NCBI GenBank assembly: GCA_002422685.1
Contig: DITC01000053.1
Span: 769-34,942 of the forward strand
Direction of reading: 5' to 3'
Origin: Thauera sp. UBA6194
GTDB taxonomy: Bacteria > Pseudomonadota > Gammaproteobacteria > Burkholderiales > Rhodocyclaceae
DNA: 34,174 bases
Position numbers and translations under genes: made by a program. The notes beneath the pieces are model-generated. The model was given only the letters and a program-made list of their open reading frames with translations, did no database searches and had not been told where the DNA came from. This document shows positions 24,190 through 34,174 of this stretch, piece by piece (the first letter of the stretch is position 1; the number at the start of each line of letters is the position of its first letter).

Positions 24190-26802
24190 TCAGACCGAGC
24201 CAGGCAGGGCGCACGCGGCGCCTGCGTCGCGCCGCTCGGGCATGTAGGCTGCGACCTGGCACAGGATCGCGGCGACGTAGGGGATGCACTGCAGGCACAG
24301 GATGCCGACCCACAGCTGCGTCTCCAGATTCTCGGCGCCGCGCTGTGCGACCAGGGTGGCCGCACCCATCAGCAGGGCGACCAGCATGCCGATCTCTTCG
24401 CGGATCGGGTTGAAGAAGGCCAGCGCTCCGCCGCCGCGCCAGCCCTTGGGCGTGACCACGAACACGCCTTTCTTCTTCACCAGCCCGGCGAACACGCCGC
24501 GGGCGATCGCGTGCGCGAGGCCTACCGACAGGATCGACGCGCCGAGGATGTCCTTCCAGGGGCAGTCCATGGTGCGCCGGTAAAGGATGGGACCGAGCGC
24601 CGCCTTGAAGATCATGAAGCCGAAGATCGGCAGCGCCAGTGATACCACGGGCAGGCCGAAAGCCTTGGGAAACAGCAGGATGCCGAGCGTCCACGCCAGG
24701 CTGCCGAAGGCGAACACGAGCTGCAGCGCGTCGCCCAACCAGGCGAACCAGCCGGTGAGGAAGTGGTAGCGCTGCGCGAGGTTGAGGCTGCTGCGCCCGA
24801 TCATCTGCGGCAGGTGGGCCTTGAGGATCTGCATCGCGCCGAAGGCCCAGCGGAAGCGCTGGCTCTTGATTGCGGCGAAGCCCGAGGGGGTGAGGCCGCG
24901 GCCGAGGATGTGGTCGACGTAGCGCGTGTCGTAGCCTTTCTCGATCAGGCGCAGGCCGAGTTCGGTGTCCTCGCAGATGCACCACTCCGACCAGCCGCCG
25001 ACCTCTTCCAGCGCCAGGCGGCGCACCAGGGTCATGGTGCCGTGCTGGATCAGCGCGTTGCGCTCGTTGCGGTGATGCATGCCGATGCGGAAGAAGCCGT
25101 CGAACTCCCAGTTGCACATGCGCTTGAAGGGCTGGGTCTCCCAGTCGCGGTGGGCCTGCGGCGCCTGCACCACGGCGACGTCGGGCTGGTCGAAGTGGGG
25201 GATCAGGCAGGCGAGCCAGTCGGGATCGACCACATAGTCGGCGTCCACCACGCCGACGACTTCGGCGCGCGGGTCGGTGACCTTGAGGCCGTAGTTGAGC
25301 GCGCCGGCCTTGAAGCCCGGCCAGTTGGCGAGGTGGAAGAAGCGGAAGCGCGGGCCGAGCTCGGCGCAGCGGCGCTCGAGCGGCTTCCACAAGGCCTCGT
25401 CACGGGTGTTGTTGTCGAGGATCAGGACCTCGAAGTTCTCGTAGTTCATCTGCGCCAGGCTGTCGATGGTGGCGATCACCATCTCGGGCGGCTCGTTGTA
25501 GCAGGCGAGGTGGATCGACACGAAAGGCTGCTGCTCGGGTGCGTGCGGCGGCAGCGGCATGAAGCGGCGCGCCCACTTCTTCTTGAACAGCACCTCGCCG
25601 AACTCGAAACCGTGCGACAGCAGCACCGCGGCGGTCATGCAGGTGGCGCCGATCAGCAGCACGAGGCCGATGAGGTCGCGCTGGGTGAGGTAGTACTCGA
25701 CCGGCACGTTGATGCCGATGATCAGCGTCGACACGCAGGCCTGGATCAGCGCGGCGAGGAAAACGCGGCCGAAGACGCTCCAGCCGGGCAGGAAGAAGGC
25801 GACCAGCATCATCGGAATGAAGGCAAGCGCGGCGGCGTTGCTGGCCTTGGTGGACCAGTGCGGGTCGCGTTCGACGATGCCTTCGAGGGCGTATTTCTGC
25901 TCGCGGTCCGCGTTGAACATGCCCCAGTACGGGCCGGCCCAGCCTTCGATGTCGACCTTCCACGGCTGGTCGATCGCTTCCATCAGGAAGTAGTCGACTC
26001 GCGGAGTGCGGGGGTGGGCGAGGAATTCGCGCACGAAGCGCGCCTGGTTGTCGAGCGAGGGTACGGCGGCGTCGATGGTGGGGCCGCGGCTCGGCCAGCC
26101 GATTTCGCCGACCACGATCTTCTTGCGGGGATGGGCGCGGGCCACTTCGTCGTAGCGCTCGAAGGCGTAGGCCACGGCGTTCTCCACCGGCAGGCCTTCG
26201 TGGTAGGGGAGCAGATGCACGGTGATGTAGTCGACGTGCCTGGCGAGCTCTGGGTAGCGCAGCCAGACGTGCCAGGGCTCGGCGGTGGACACCGGCTTGC
26301 GGATCGCCTTACGCACGCGGTCGAGGTAGACGACCATCTCGTCCACGCTGAGGTCGCCGCGCAGGATGGCCTCGTTGCCGACCATCACGCGCTCGATGTG
26401 GCGCATCGTGCGGGCGGCGTCGATGAGCGCCGTGACTTCGCGCTCGTTGGTCTCCACGTTGGCATCGAGCCAGGCGCCGGCGGTGACGAGCATGTCGCGC
26501 TGACCGGCGAGCTCGAGCAGCGGGGGCAGGTCGGTGACGCCGTAGGTGCGCAGCCCGTCGGACTTGCGCCCGAGCAGGTCGAGGTCGGCGGCGATCTCGG
26601 CGCGCGTGGGGAAGGTGCCCTTGAGCGGGCTCTGCTCGCGCTGGAAGCCGTTGTAGGCGAAGCCCTTGATGCTCTGGTTGGTGCCGGTGAATTCGGCGCC
26701 GCGGTTCAGTTGCTGCCAGATCCAGTATTGCGCGAAGGCAACGACGGTGGCGATCGCGATGGCGATCGCAACGCGTGCGGCGAAGGAAGCAGCTTGTTTC
26801 AT
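24190..26802 (-). CDS. NdvB-like GH17-GT2 membrane beta-glucan synthase/transglycosylase
   Basis: 870 residues. N-terminal membrane anchor (about 8-28), then a periplasmic GH17 domain (about 45-310) with acid/base Glu144 in VGNEAIL and nucleophile Glu233 in VGEIGWPS. Two or more membrane segments follow (about 322-400), then a cytoplasmic GT2 domain (about 425-660) with DAD at 520-522, the catalytic ED at 611-612 and QRFRW at 648-652. Further membrane segments run to the C-terminus. This is the architecture of the NdvB proteins of Pseudomonas and Bradyrhizobium, whose GH17 parts are beta-glucosyltransferases acting on beta-1,3-glucans. The start at 26802 (GACGAGAG upstream) leads straight into the anchor. 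Exact product unknown. Confidence 0.9.
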   Translation of the reverse strand: MKQAASFAARVAIAIAIATVVAFAQYWIWQQLNRGAEFTGTNQSIKGFAYNGFQREQSPLKGTFPTRAEIAADLDLLGRKSDGLRTYGVTDLPPLLELAGQRDMLVTAGAWLDANVETNEREVTALIDAARTMRHIERVMVGNEAILRGDLSVDEMVVYLDRVRKAIRKPVSTAEPWHVWLRYPELARHVDYITVHLLPYHEGLPVENAVAYAFERYDEVARAHPRKKIVVGEIGWPSRGPTIDAAVPSLDNQARFVREFLAHPRTPRVDYFLMEAIDQPWKVDIEGWAGPYWGMFNADREQKYALEGIVERDPHWSTKASNAAALAFIPMMLVAFFLPGWSVFGRVFLAALIQACVSTLIIGINVPVEYYLTQRDLIGLVLLIGATCMTAAVLLSHGFEFGEVLFKKKWARRFMPLPPHAPEQQPFVSIHLACYNEPPEMVIATIDSLAQMNYENFEVLILDNNTRDEALWKPLERRCAELGPRFRFFHLANWPGFKAGALNYGLKVTDPRAEVVGVVDADYVVDPDWLACLIPHFDQPDVAVVQAPQAHRDWETQPFKRMCNWEFDGFFRIGMHHRNERNALIQHGTMTLVRRLALEEVGGWSEWCICEDTELGLRLIEKGYDTRYVDHILGRGLTPSGFAAIKSQRFRWAFGAMQILKAHLPQMIGRSSLNLAQRYHFLTGWFAWLGDALQLVFAFGSLAWTLGILLFPKAFGLPVVSLALPIFGFMIFKAALGPILYRRTMDCPWKDILGASILSVGLAHAIARGVFAGLVKKKGVFVVTPKGWRGGGALAFFNPIREEIGMLVALLMGAATLVAQRGAENLETQLWVGILCLQCIPYVAAILCQVAAYMPERRDAGAACALPGSV

Positions 26803-27109
26803 CTCTCGTCCAGTGTGCGGCTGCGCTCGGGCTGCACGCAAGGGTCATGGGTGTCTCGAAGCGCTGGATGCGGGCGCTCTCGGGCGTGTCCGGGACGCTG
26901 GCCACGAGGCCGTCGTCCAGGCGCACGTGGGGCACAGGCTTTGCAGTGTGCAGAGCTGTGCCAAAATGCGTGCCGCGGCGTCCTTTGGGGCCAGTCTGGC
27001 CGCATTTTATGCACGATTTCAGCTGCTTACGAGTCCGGTCGGGTGCCAAATTGCAACAGTTTCGCGCCCTTTGGATGGGGCGCTGATTTTCAAGGGAAAG
27101 CCACGAAGC
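26803..27109. other. 307-bp divergent region in the glucan locus
   Basis: Upstream of both the GH17-GT2 gene (minus) and the small membrane protein gene (plus). GGCCA-GT-CTGGCC forms a short palindrome near 26989-27001, and GCATTTTATGCAC beside it is AT-rich. TTGGGG and TATGCA with a 17-nt spacer are present on the plus strand but match consensus poorly. No gene and no confident promoter seen. Confidence 0.4.
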
Positions 27110-27544
27110 ATGCGAAAAAATTTGTCTCAACATGCTGGCGCGGGGGCGCTCGCGGCAGGCCTGATCGTCGCGGCGGTGGTGCTGTGGTTTCGCCATGGGC
27201 TGCTCGAAGCCGGGCTCCTGCCGCGCGACTGTGGGCTTGCGGATGCGCCCGCGCTGGCGTGCGCCCTCAAGCGCGCACTGGTGGAGGCTTTTGTCGATCA
27301 GCGTGTCGGCTGGGTGAGCCTGGCGGCCGGTGCGCTCGCCTTCGTGTTCGCGTGCCGGCGCCTGGCCTGGGTGGGCTGGCTGTGCGGAGTCGCGGGCCTG
27401 GTGCTGTACAGCCAGGATCCTGCGGCCGTGGGGGCGCTGCTAGCGCTGCTTGTCCTCGTCGGCACGCACGAGCAGGACCGGAAGGGCAAGCGCCAGACCG
27501 ACGAGCAGCCAGCCGATGGCCTGCGGATTGGTGGGCTCGGCTGA
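27110..27544 (+). CDS. Small membrane protein of unknown function
   Basis: 144 residues from the ATG at 27110 (AAGGGAAAG upstream). I do not recognise a named family. There are three hydrophobic segments (about 9-27, 67-82, 86-118) and two cysteines in a loop (Cys41, Cys51, DCGLADAPALACALK). The pattern looks like conserved hypothetical inner-membrane proteins of proteobacteria. The last 34 residues, after the third hydrophobic segment, are hydrophilic (EQDRKGKRQTDEQ) and overlap the 3' end of the convergent GH17 gene by 105 bp. It is divergent from the NdvB-like gene, which suggests but does not prove a shared role. Confidence 0.6.
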   Translation: MRKNLSQHAGAGALAAGLIVAAVVLWFRHGLLEAGLLPRDCGLADAPALACALKRALVEAFVDQRVGWVSLAAGALAFVFACRRLAWVGWLCGVAGLVLYSQDPAAVGALLALLVLVGTHEQDRKGKRQTDEQPADGLRIGGLG

Positions 27545-29059
27545 CCAGCGCGCGAGTACGCCGACGAGGATGACGAGCGCGAGCGTGCGCTCGCGGCGCG
27601 TGGTGCCATTGCGCCACCAGCCGGTCACGCCGAGCACGATTGCAGGGGCGAGGTAGAGCAGGGTGGGGAAGTCGCGGTAGCGTGGGTCGACCCACAGCAG
27701 CAGCGCCGCAACCGCGGCGGCGAACAGCAGCAGGCCGCGCAGCATGCCGATCGAGGCCGCTTTAGAGCGCAGACGCTGCGCCCGCCAGAGCGTGCGCCCG
27801 GCGCTCTGCGTGGATGGAATGGGTTCGCCGTACCAGCGCGTGAGCGCGAACGGCAACAGGCCCGCGAGCACGGCGACGCCGCCCAGCGCCAGCCACTCGA
27901 GCGCGCTGCGGTAGGCGAGGTGGGCATGCTCCCAGTGCAGGACCACGATCAGGCCGCTCAGCGCGCCGGTCGCGGTGAGCGCGCTCACGCGCAGGCAGTG
28001 GGTGCGTCGACCGGTCGCCGACAGCAGCATTGCGAGGAGACCGCCGACGAGCCCGCCGCCGATCGGGCCGTACAGGCTGTCGCGCTCGGCGACCGGGCCG
28101 GCGAGCGGAAACTTTGGCGCGAGGCTGCCCGCCTCGAGCATGCCCCAGTGGCCGCCGACCGTGCCTTCGAGCGCGCGCTTCCAAGGTTGGTCGATGGCTT
28201 CGATGAGGTTGTAGTCCCAGCCCTCGGCATGGGCGCGATGCACGAACTCGCGCACGTAGCGAGCCTGGTTCACGCGCGAAGGCCTGGACTGCTCGCGCTG
28301 GCGTCCGGCGCTCGGCCAGCCGGTTTCGCCGATCAGGACGTGCTGGCCGGCGAAGTGCTCGCCCACGCGGCGGCGAGTTTCCGCGACGTGCTCGAGCGCG
28401 CGCGCGATGTCCACCGGCTCGTCTTCCCAGAAGGGCAGGATGTGCACCGTGACGAAGTCGACCTCCGCGGCGAGGCTGTCGTGGCGGGTCCAGAACTCCC
28501 ACACGTCCGCGTAGGTGACGGGCACGTTCGCATGTGCCCGGGCGTGGCGGAGGAGTTGGCGCAGCTCGTCCTCGGTGCGCTCGCCGCGCAGCAGGACCTC
28601 GTTGCCGACGATGAGCCCGCGGACGACGTCGGCGTTGGCGTTCGCCAGCGTGATGGCGTGTTCGAGTTCGCGGGCGTTGACGCTCGGGTCGTAGCCGATC
28701 CACGCGCCGAGCAAGACCTTCATGCCGAGCGCGCGCGCGAGTTCGGGCACCTGCTCCAGGCCCTGGCTGACCGAATACAGGCGCACGCAGTCGGTGATCT
28801 TCGCCAGCGCGGCGAGGTCGGCGGCGATCTGTTCGGGGTCGATGTGGGCGTCGGGGGTGAGCGGTGTCTGGCCGGGGTGATGATAGGGCGCGTAAGACAC
28901 GCATCTGAGCTTTTCGCCTGCCGAGAGATGCAAATCGTGCATCTGGACGGGGCGGGTGCGTGACCACAGAGTGGCCGACAGCAGCGCGAGCATGCCGAGG
29001 CTGACGAGCAGCAGTGTGAGCCAGAGCGCTCTGCGATCGGTGCGTGGCGGGATGATCAC
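27440..29059 (-). CDS. Membrane-anchored GH17 family protein with C-terminal membrane domain
   Basis: 539 residues from a GTG at 29059. The frame stays open to a GTG at 29194, but that lies inside the gcvP terminator. One N-terminal membrane helix (about 11-31) leads to a periplasmic GH17 domain (about 50-320), with acid/base Glu154 in VGNEVLL, nucleophile Glu245 in IGETGWPS and the AIDQPWK block shared with the neighbouring GH17-GT2 protein. About six to seven further membrane helices follow (332-349, 358-376, 386-406, 438-456, 466-481, 491-504, 515-531), and there is no GT2 domain. It probably cleaves or transfers beta-glucan made by the NdvB-like protein. It is on the same strand, downstream of the gcv terminator. 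Confidence 0.85.
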   Translation of the reverse strand: MIIPPRTDRRALWLTLLLVSLGMLALLSATLWSRTRPVQMHDLHLSAGEKLRCVSYAPYHHPGQTPLTPDAHIDPEQIAADLAALAKITDCVRLYSVSQGLEQVPELARALGMKVLLGAWIGYDPSVNARELEHAITLANANADVVRGLIVGNEVLLRGERTEDELRQLLRHARAHANVPVTYADVWEFWTRHDSLAAEVDFVTVHILPFWEDEPVDIARALEHVAETRRRVGEHFAGQHVLIGETGWPSAGRQREQSRPSRVNQARYVREFVHRAHAEGWDYNLIEAIDQPWKRALEGTVGGHWGMLEAGSLAPKFPLAGPVAERDSLYGPIGGGLVGGLLAMLLSATGRRTHCLRVSALTATGALSGLIVVLHWEHAHLAYRSALEWLALGGVAVLAGLLPFALTRWYGEPIPSTQSAGRTLWRAQRLRSKAASIGMLRGLLLFAAAVAALLLWVDPRYRDFPTLLYLAPAIVLGVTGWWRNGTTRRERTLALVILVGVLARWSAEPTNPQAIGWLLVGLALALPVLLVRADEDKQR

Positions 29060-29180
29060 CTTGGGGTGTCCGTGAAAGGCCTGGTGCGTGCGTTGAAGGG
29101 CGTGGGGCGCGGGTGAGCCGTCTGCTTTCGAGTCAGCCTGAAGGCAATGCGTTCGTGCCGCAAGCGGTCGGGGTCTGCAG

Positions 29181-29214
29181 AGCAAAGAAGCCACGCCCTG
29201 GGGCGTGGCTTCTT
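29181..29214 (-). terminator. Terminator of the gcvTHP operon
   Basis: AAGAAGCCACGCCC (29185-29198) and GGGCGTGGCTTCTT (29201-29214) form a 14-nt perfect inverted repeat (about 13 bp with a tight loop). On the minus strand the stem runs into TTCTTTGCTCT, a moderate U-rich tail. It lies 48 nt after the gcvP stop. Confidence 0.7.
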
Positions 29215-29216
29215 GC

Positions 29217-29241
29217 CCGGCTGCCGGATTCTAGCAGCCGG
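29217..29241 (-). repeat. Second hairpin directly after gcvP
   Basis: CCGGCTGC (29217-29224) and GCAGCCGG (29234-29241) are perfect complements around a 9-nt loop, between the gcvP stop and the terminator. It could be a 3'-end stabilising stem. Confidence 0.5.
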
Positions 29242-29261
29242 CCGTCCCGGACCCGGCGGTC

Positions 29262-32156
<2,895 letters not shown>

Positions 32157-32158
32157 GG

Positions 32159-32545
32159 TCAGGCCTGGGCGATTTCCGCTTCGTAGGCCGCGGCGTCCAT
32201 CAGCGCGGCGACGTCGTCGGCGTTGGCCGGTGCCAGCTTGAACAGCCAGTTGGTGTACGAGTCGGCGTTGATGCTCTCGGGCGCGTCGATCGCGTCCTGG
32301 TTGTTGGCGATCACTTCACCGGCCACCGGGGCGTAGATGTCGGAGGCGGCCTTGACCGACTCGATCACCGCGCAGGCTTCGCCGGCGGACAGCGTGCGGC
32401 CGGCTTCGGGCAGCTCGAGGAAGACGATGTCGCCGAGGGCTTCCTGGGCGTGGTCGGTGACGCCGATGGTCAGGGTGCCGTCGTCCTCGACGCGGATCCA
32501 TTCGTGGGACTTGGTGTACTTGAGGGTGCTGGGGACCTTGCTCAT
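32159..32545 (-). CDS. gcvH: Glycine cleavage system H-protein
   Basis: 128 residues, usual size. GcvH is the lipoylated shuttle of the glycine cleavage complex. The lipoyl lysine is Lys65 in the motif ESVKAASDIYAP. KYTKSHEWIRVE at the N-terminus and SYTNWLFKLA near the C-terminus are typical. GGAG in CCGGAGAACACC precedes the ATG. It lies 121 nt after gcvT and 2 nt before gcvP. Confidence 0.98.
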   Translation of the reverse strand: MSKVPSTLKYTKSHEWIRVEDDGTLTIGVTDHAQEALGDIVFLELPEAGRTLSAGEACAVIESVKAASDIYAPVAGEVIANNQDAIDAPESINADSYTNWLFKLAPANADDVAALMDAAAYEAEIAQA

Positions 32546-32635
32546 GGTGTTCTCCGGTCGGAAAGGTGATGGGGGAGTGTGTGGAAGTGCAAGCTTTGCG
32601 ACCGCTCCGTCGATGCGCTGCGGCCGCAGAGTGAA

Positions 32636-32654
32636 GGGCGGCCGGTGGCCGCCC
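32636..32654 (-). repeat. Hairpin between gcvT and gcvH
   Basis: GGGCGGCC (32636-32643) and GGCCGCCC (32647-32654) form a perfect 8-bp stem with a 3-nt loop, 12 nt after the gcvT stop on the minus strand. No T-run follows. Likely an intercistronic stem that adjusts the amounts of gcvT and gcvHP mRNA. Confidence 0.5.
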
Positions 32655-32666
32655 GCCTGGTTCGGG

Positions 32667-33758
32667 TCAGACGAGCGCCTTGCCCTTGCGCACGAAGGGC
32701 AGCTTGACGGCGCGCGCCTTCAGGCGCTTGCCGCGGATTTCGACCTCGACGGATTCGCCTGCTCGAGTGGCGAGCGGGACACGCGCGAAGGCGATCGACT
32801 TTTCGAGCGTGGGCGAGAAGCCGCCGCTGCTGGTCTCGCCCTCGCCGGCGGCGGTGAAGACCTTCATGTGCGAGCGCAGCACACCCTTGTCCTCGAGGAT
32901 CAGGCCGAGCAGACGCTGGGTGGCCGGCTTGGCCTGCAGTGCGGCGCGACCAACGAAGTCGCGCGCCTCGTCCTTCATGTCCACGGTCCACGACAGGCCG
33001 GCGTCGAGCGGCGAGACCTCCTCGTCCATGTCCTGACCATGGAGGTTCATGCCGGCTTCCAGCCGCAGGGTGTCACGCGCGCCCAGGCCACAGGGGCGCA
33101 CGCCGGCCGCGACGAGCGCGTTCCACGCCGCTTCGGCACGGATGGCTGGCACAGCGATCTCGAGGCCATCTTCGCCCGTGTAGCCGGTGCGCGCGACCAG
33201 CAGGTCGCCCACGCGCGCACCCGCGAAGGGCGCGGGCACGCCGGTGGCGGTGGAGAGTTCGGGCAGGGCGGCGCAGGCGCGCTCGATCGCGCGCGGCCCC
33301 TGGACGGCGATCATCGCCAGATCGCGGCGTGCCTGCAGGGTCACGTTGGCGCCAGTGGCGGCGATGCGCTTGCGCATCCAGGCCACGTCCTTGTCGGCGG
33401 TGCCCGCATTCACCACGATGCGGTAGTCGGCATCGCTGAAGCGGTAGACGATCAGGTCGTCGATCACGCCGCCACGCTCGTCTAGCATGCAGGCGTAGAG
33501 CGCTTTGCCACTGCCCTCGAGCTTGGCGACGTCATTGGCGAGCAGGCCGCGCAGCCAGGCAGTGGACTCGGGGCCGGCGACGTCGAGCGCGAGCATGTGC
33601 GAGACGTCGAACATGCCCGCATCGCGGCGCACCGCGTGATGCTCCTCGAGCTGCGAACCGTAATTCACCGGCATGTCCCAGCCGGCAAAATCAACCATGC
33701 GCGCCCCGGTTGCGACGTGGGCGGCGTGGAGAGGGGTGTGCCGTGCTGCGATGCTCAT
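32667..33758 (-). CDS. gcvT: Glycine cleavage system T-protein (aminomethyltransferase)
   Basis: 363 residues. GcvT releases ammonia from the aminomethyl-lipoyl arm of GcvH and makes methylene-tetrahydrofolate. N-terminal TPLHAAHVATGARMVDFAGWDMPVNY, GMFDVSHM, GVIDDLIVYRF and the C-terminal folate-binding GCV_T region (RDTLRLEAGMNLHGQDMDEEVSPLDAGL) are typical. It is the first gene of gcvTHP, under riboswitch control. The GGAG ten nt before the ATG can pair with a following CTCC (GGAG-TGAC-CTCC), so access to the ribosome site may be modulated. Confidence 0.98.
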   Translation of the reverse strand: MSIAARHTPLHAAHVATGARMVDFAGWDMPVNYGSQLEEHHAVRRDAGMFDVSHMLALDVAGPESTAWLRGLLANDVAKLEGSGKALYACMLDERGGVIDDLIVYRFSDADYRIVVNAGTADKDVAWMRKRIAATGANVTLQARRDLAMIAVQGPRAIERACAALPELSTATGVPAPFAGARVGDLLVARTGYTGEDGLEIAVPAIRAEAAWNALVAAGVRPCGLGARDTLRLEAGMNLHGQDMDEEVSPLDAGLSWTVDMKDEARDFVGRAALQAKPATQRLLGLILEDKGVLRSHMKVFTAAGEGETSSGGFSPTLEKSIAFARVPLATRAGESVEVEIRGKRLKARAVKLPFVRKGKALV

Positions 33759-33787
33759 CGGGAGGTCACTCCGTCTTGGTGAACGAG

Positions 33788-33811
33788 AAAGGGGCGGGCA
33801 CTGCTCGCCCC
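33788..33811 (-). promoter_or_regulatory. Expression platform hairpin of the glycine riboswitch
   Basis: Directly after aptamer 2 on the minus strand, GGGGCG (33811-33806) and CGCCCC (33796-33791) form a stem followed by TTTCTC. It has the form of a weak intrinsic terminator between aptamer and gcvT. In proteobacterial gcv riboswitches glycine normally turns expression on, so glycine binding would be expected to prevent this stem. Confidence 0.5.
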
Positions 33812-33812
33812 A

Positions 33813-34028
33813 TCTGTCCTTTTACCTGAGAGATTCTCCGTTCGTCGCGCATGGTCGCCCCATATATATAGAGGGTGCGGACGAGTACGGTGTGCCCCTT
33901 CGGTGGGTACGCGAGCGCTTTGCGCCGTACCGCTCTCCAGACTTGTGCTGCACACGCGGTCCTTTTGCCTGAGCGGTTCCGGGGGTTGCGCCTTCGGCGA
34001 CTCCTTACAGGAGCTCTCTCCCGCGTGT
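33813..34028 (-). ncRNA. Tandem glycine riboswitch (gcvT leader)
   Basis: Two glycine aptamers in series. Aptamer 1 (about 34028-33952): P1 is ACACGCGG pairing with CCGCGTGT; inside are GGGAGAGAGC, GCCGAAGGCGCAA and the conserved CTCAGGCAAAAGGACCG. Aptamer 2 (about 33942-33813): TCTGGAGAGCGG, ACCGAAGGGGCAC and the conserved ATCTCTCAGGTAAAAGGACAGA (split between stem and core). These are the hallmarks of the gcvT-type riboswitch; position before gcvT confirms it. Aptamer 2 carries a long extra stem with an AT-rich tip (TATATATA at 33863-33870). It activates glycine cleavage when glycine is in excess. Confidence 0.95.
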
Positions 34029-34035
34029 CGCGCGG

Positions 34036-34065
34036 ACGATAGCACTCCGGCCGGAATGGTCGCAA
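34036..34065 (-). promoter_or_regulatory. Sigma-70 promoter of the gcvTHP operon
   Basis: On the minus strand TTGCGA (34065-34060), an 18-nt spacer, and TATCGT (34041-34036). The predicted start point, about 34029, falls at the first base of the riboswitch P1 stem, which independently supports both calls. Confidence 0.65.
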
Positions 34066-34094
34066 CCGCGCGCCGGGTCGCGGTGAAGGGGCAG

Positions 34095-34119
34095 TCATGA
34101 GCGAGGATTTTGCTCATGA
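34095..34119. repeat. 8-bp inverted repeat upstream of the gcv promoter
   Basis: TCATGAGC (34095-34102) and GCTCATGA (34112-34119) are perfect complements separated by 9 nt, about 30 bp upstream of the gcv -35 box. It could be an activator site or the hairpin end of a gene beyond the window. The remaining sequence to 34174 is AT-rich and shows nothing further I can name. Confidence 0.45.
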
Positions 34120-34174
34120 GCGGATAGAAAACTTTGTGCGCTTTTATTCTTGACCGTTTTGCCGCGATCTCTAT

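Noticed and set aside
24763..27573. Open frame of 936 codons opposite the NdvB-like gene
   Set aside because: Antisense to a gene with clear GH17 and GT2 motifs; composition is typical of a shadow frame.
29060..29194. 45-codon extension of the second GH17 protein to a GTG at 29194
   Set aside because: The GTG lies in the stem of the gcv terminator; the GTG at 29059 leads directly into the membrane anchor.
33860..33872. TATATATA as the main promoter of gcvT
   Set aside because: It is inside riboswitch aptamer 2; a better promoter sits exactly at the riboswitch 5' end at 34036-34065.

Overview
The window reads as a piece of ordinary chromosome from a GC-rich, flagellated betaproteobacterium. 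The Rhodocyclales/Zoogloeaceae (Thauera or Azoarcus type) are my best guess. That is inference from gene content, from the order exbB-exbD-lpxK-ycaR-kdsB-adk, from FlhDC control of motility and from the Rnf complex; no rRNA or species-diagnostic marker is present. I see no insertion sequence, prophage, CRISPR array, tRNA or rRNA.

Layout. (1) 1-1058, minus strand: start of an rnf operon, with rnfB running off the left edge, rnfA, and a good sigma-70 promoter. (2) 1158-3811: a zinc-ribbon NUDIX hydrolase and, divergently, an HDOD / degenerate receiver / GGDEF protein. (3) 3946-12359, plus strand: the motility and chemotaxis block flhD-flhC, motA-motB, cheV-cheV, cheY, cheZ, cheA. An almost consensus sigma-28 (FliA) promoter sits before the first cheV and a weaker candidate before motA. 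This fits the usual cascade in which FlhDC switches on the flagellar genes and FliA then drives motor and chemotaxis genes. (4) 12414-17020, minus strand: transaldolase, truC, sodB and xseA. sodB has its own terminator and a promoter whose -10 box lies inside a perfect palindrome. (5) 17416-21288, plus strand: exbB-exbD and the envelope genes lpxK, trm112-like ycaR and kdsB, then adk, ending in a strong terminator. (6) 21445-24133, plus strand: a phosphofructokinase of the PPi-type family with an unusual donor-site motif, and an SLC13/DASS anion transporter. (7) 24190-29059: a membrane beta-glucan locus consisting of a GH17-GT2 fusion (NdvB-like), a small membrane protein on the other strand, and a second membrane-anchored GH17 protein. 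(8) 29181-34065, minus strand: the glycine cleavage operon gcvT-gcvH-gcvP, led by a tandem glycine riboswitch with a promoter placed exactly at its 5' end.

Most of the window is standard core genome. The parts most worth a second look are the glucan locus, the CheZ N-terminal extension with a duplicated CheY-binding-like motif, the phosphofructokinase donor-site substitution, the sodB operator-like palindrome, the HDOD-REC-GGDEF fusion beside flhDC, and the AT-rich expanded stem in the second glycine aptamer. I did not find a clearly new multi-gene system. The glucan locus is the nearest candidate.
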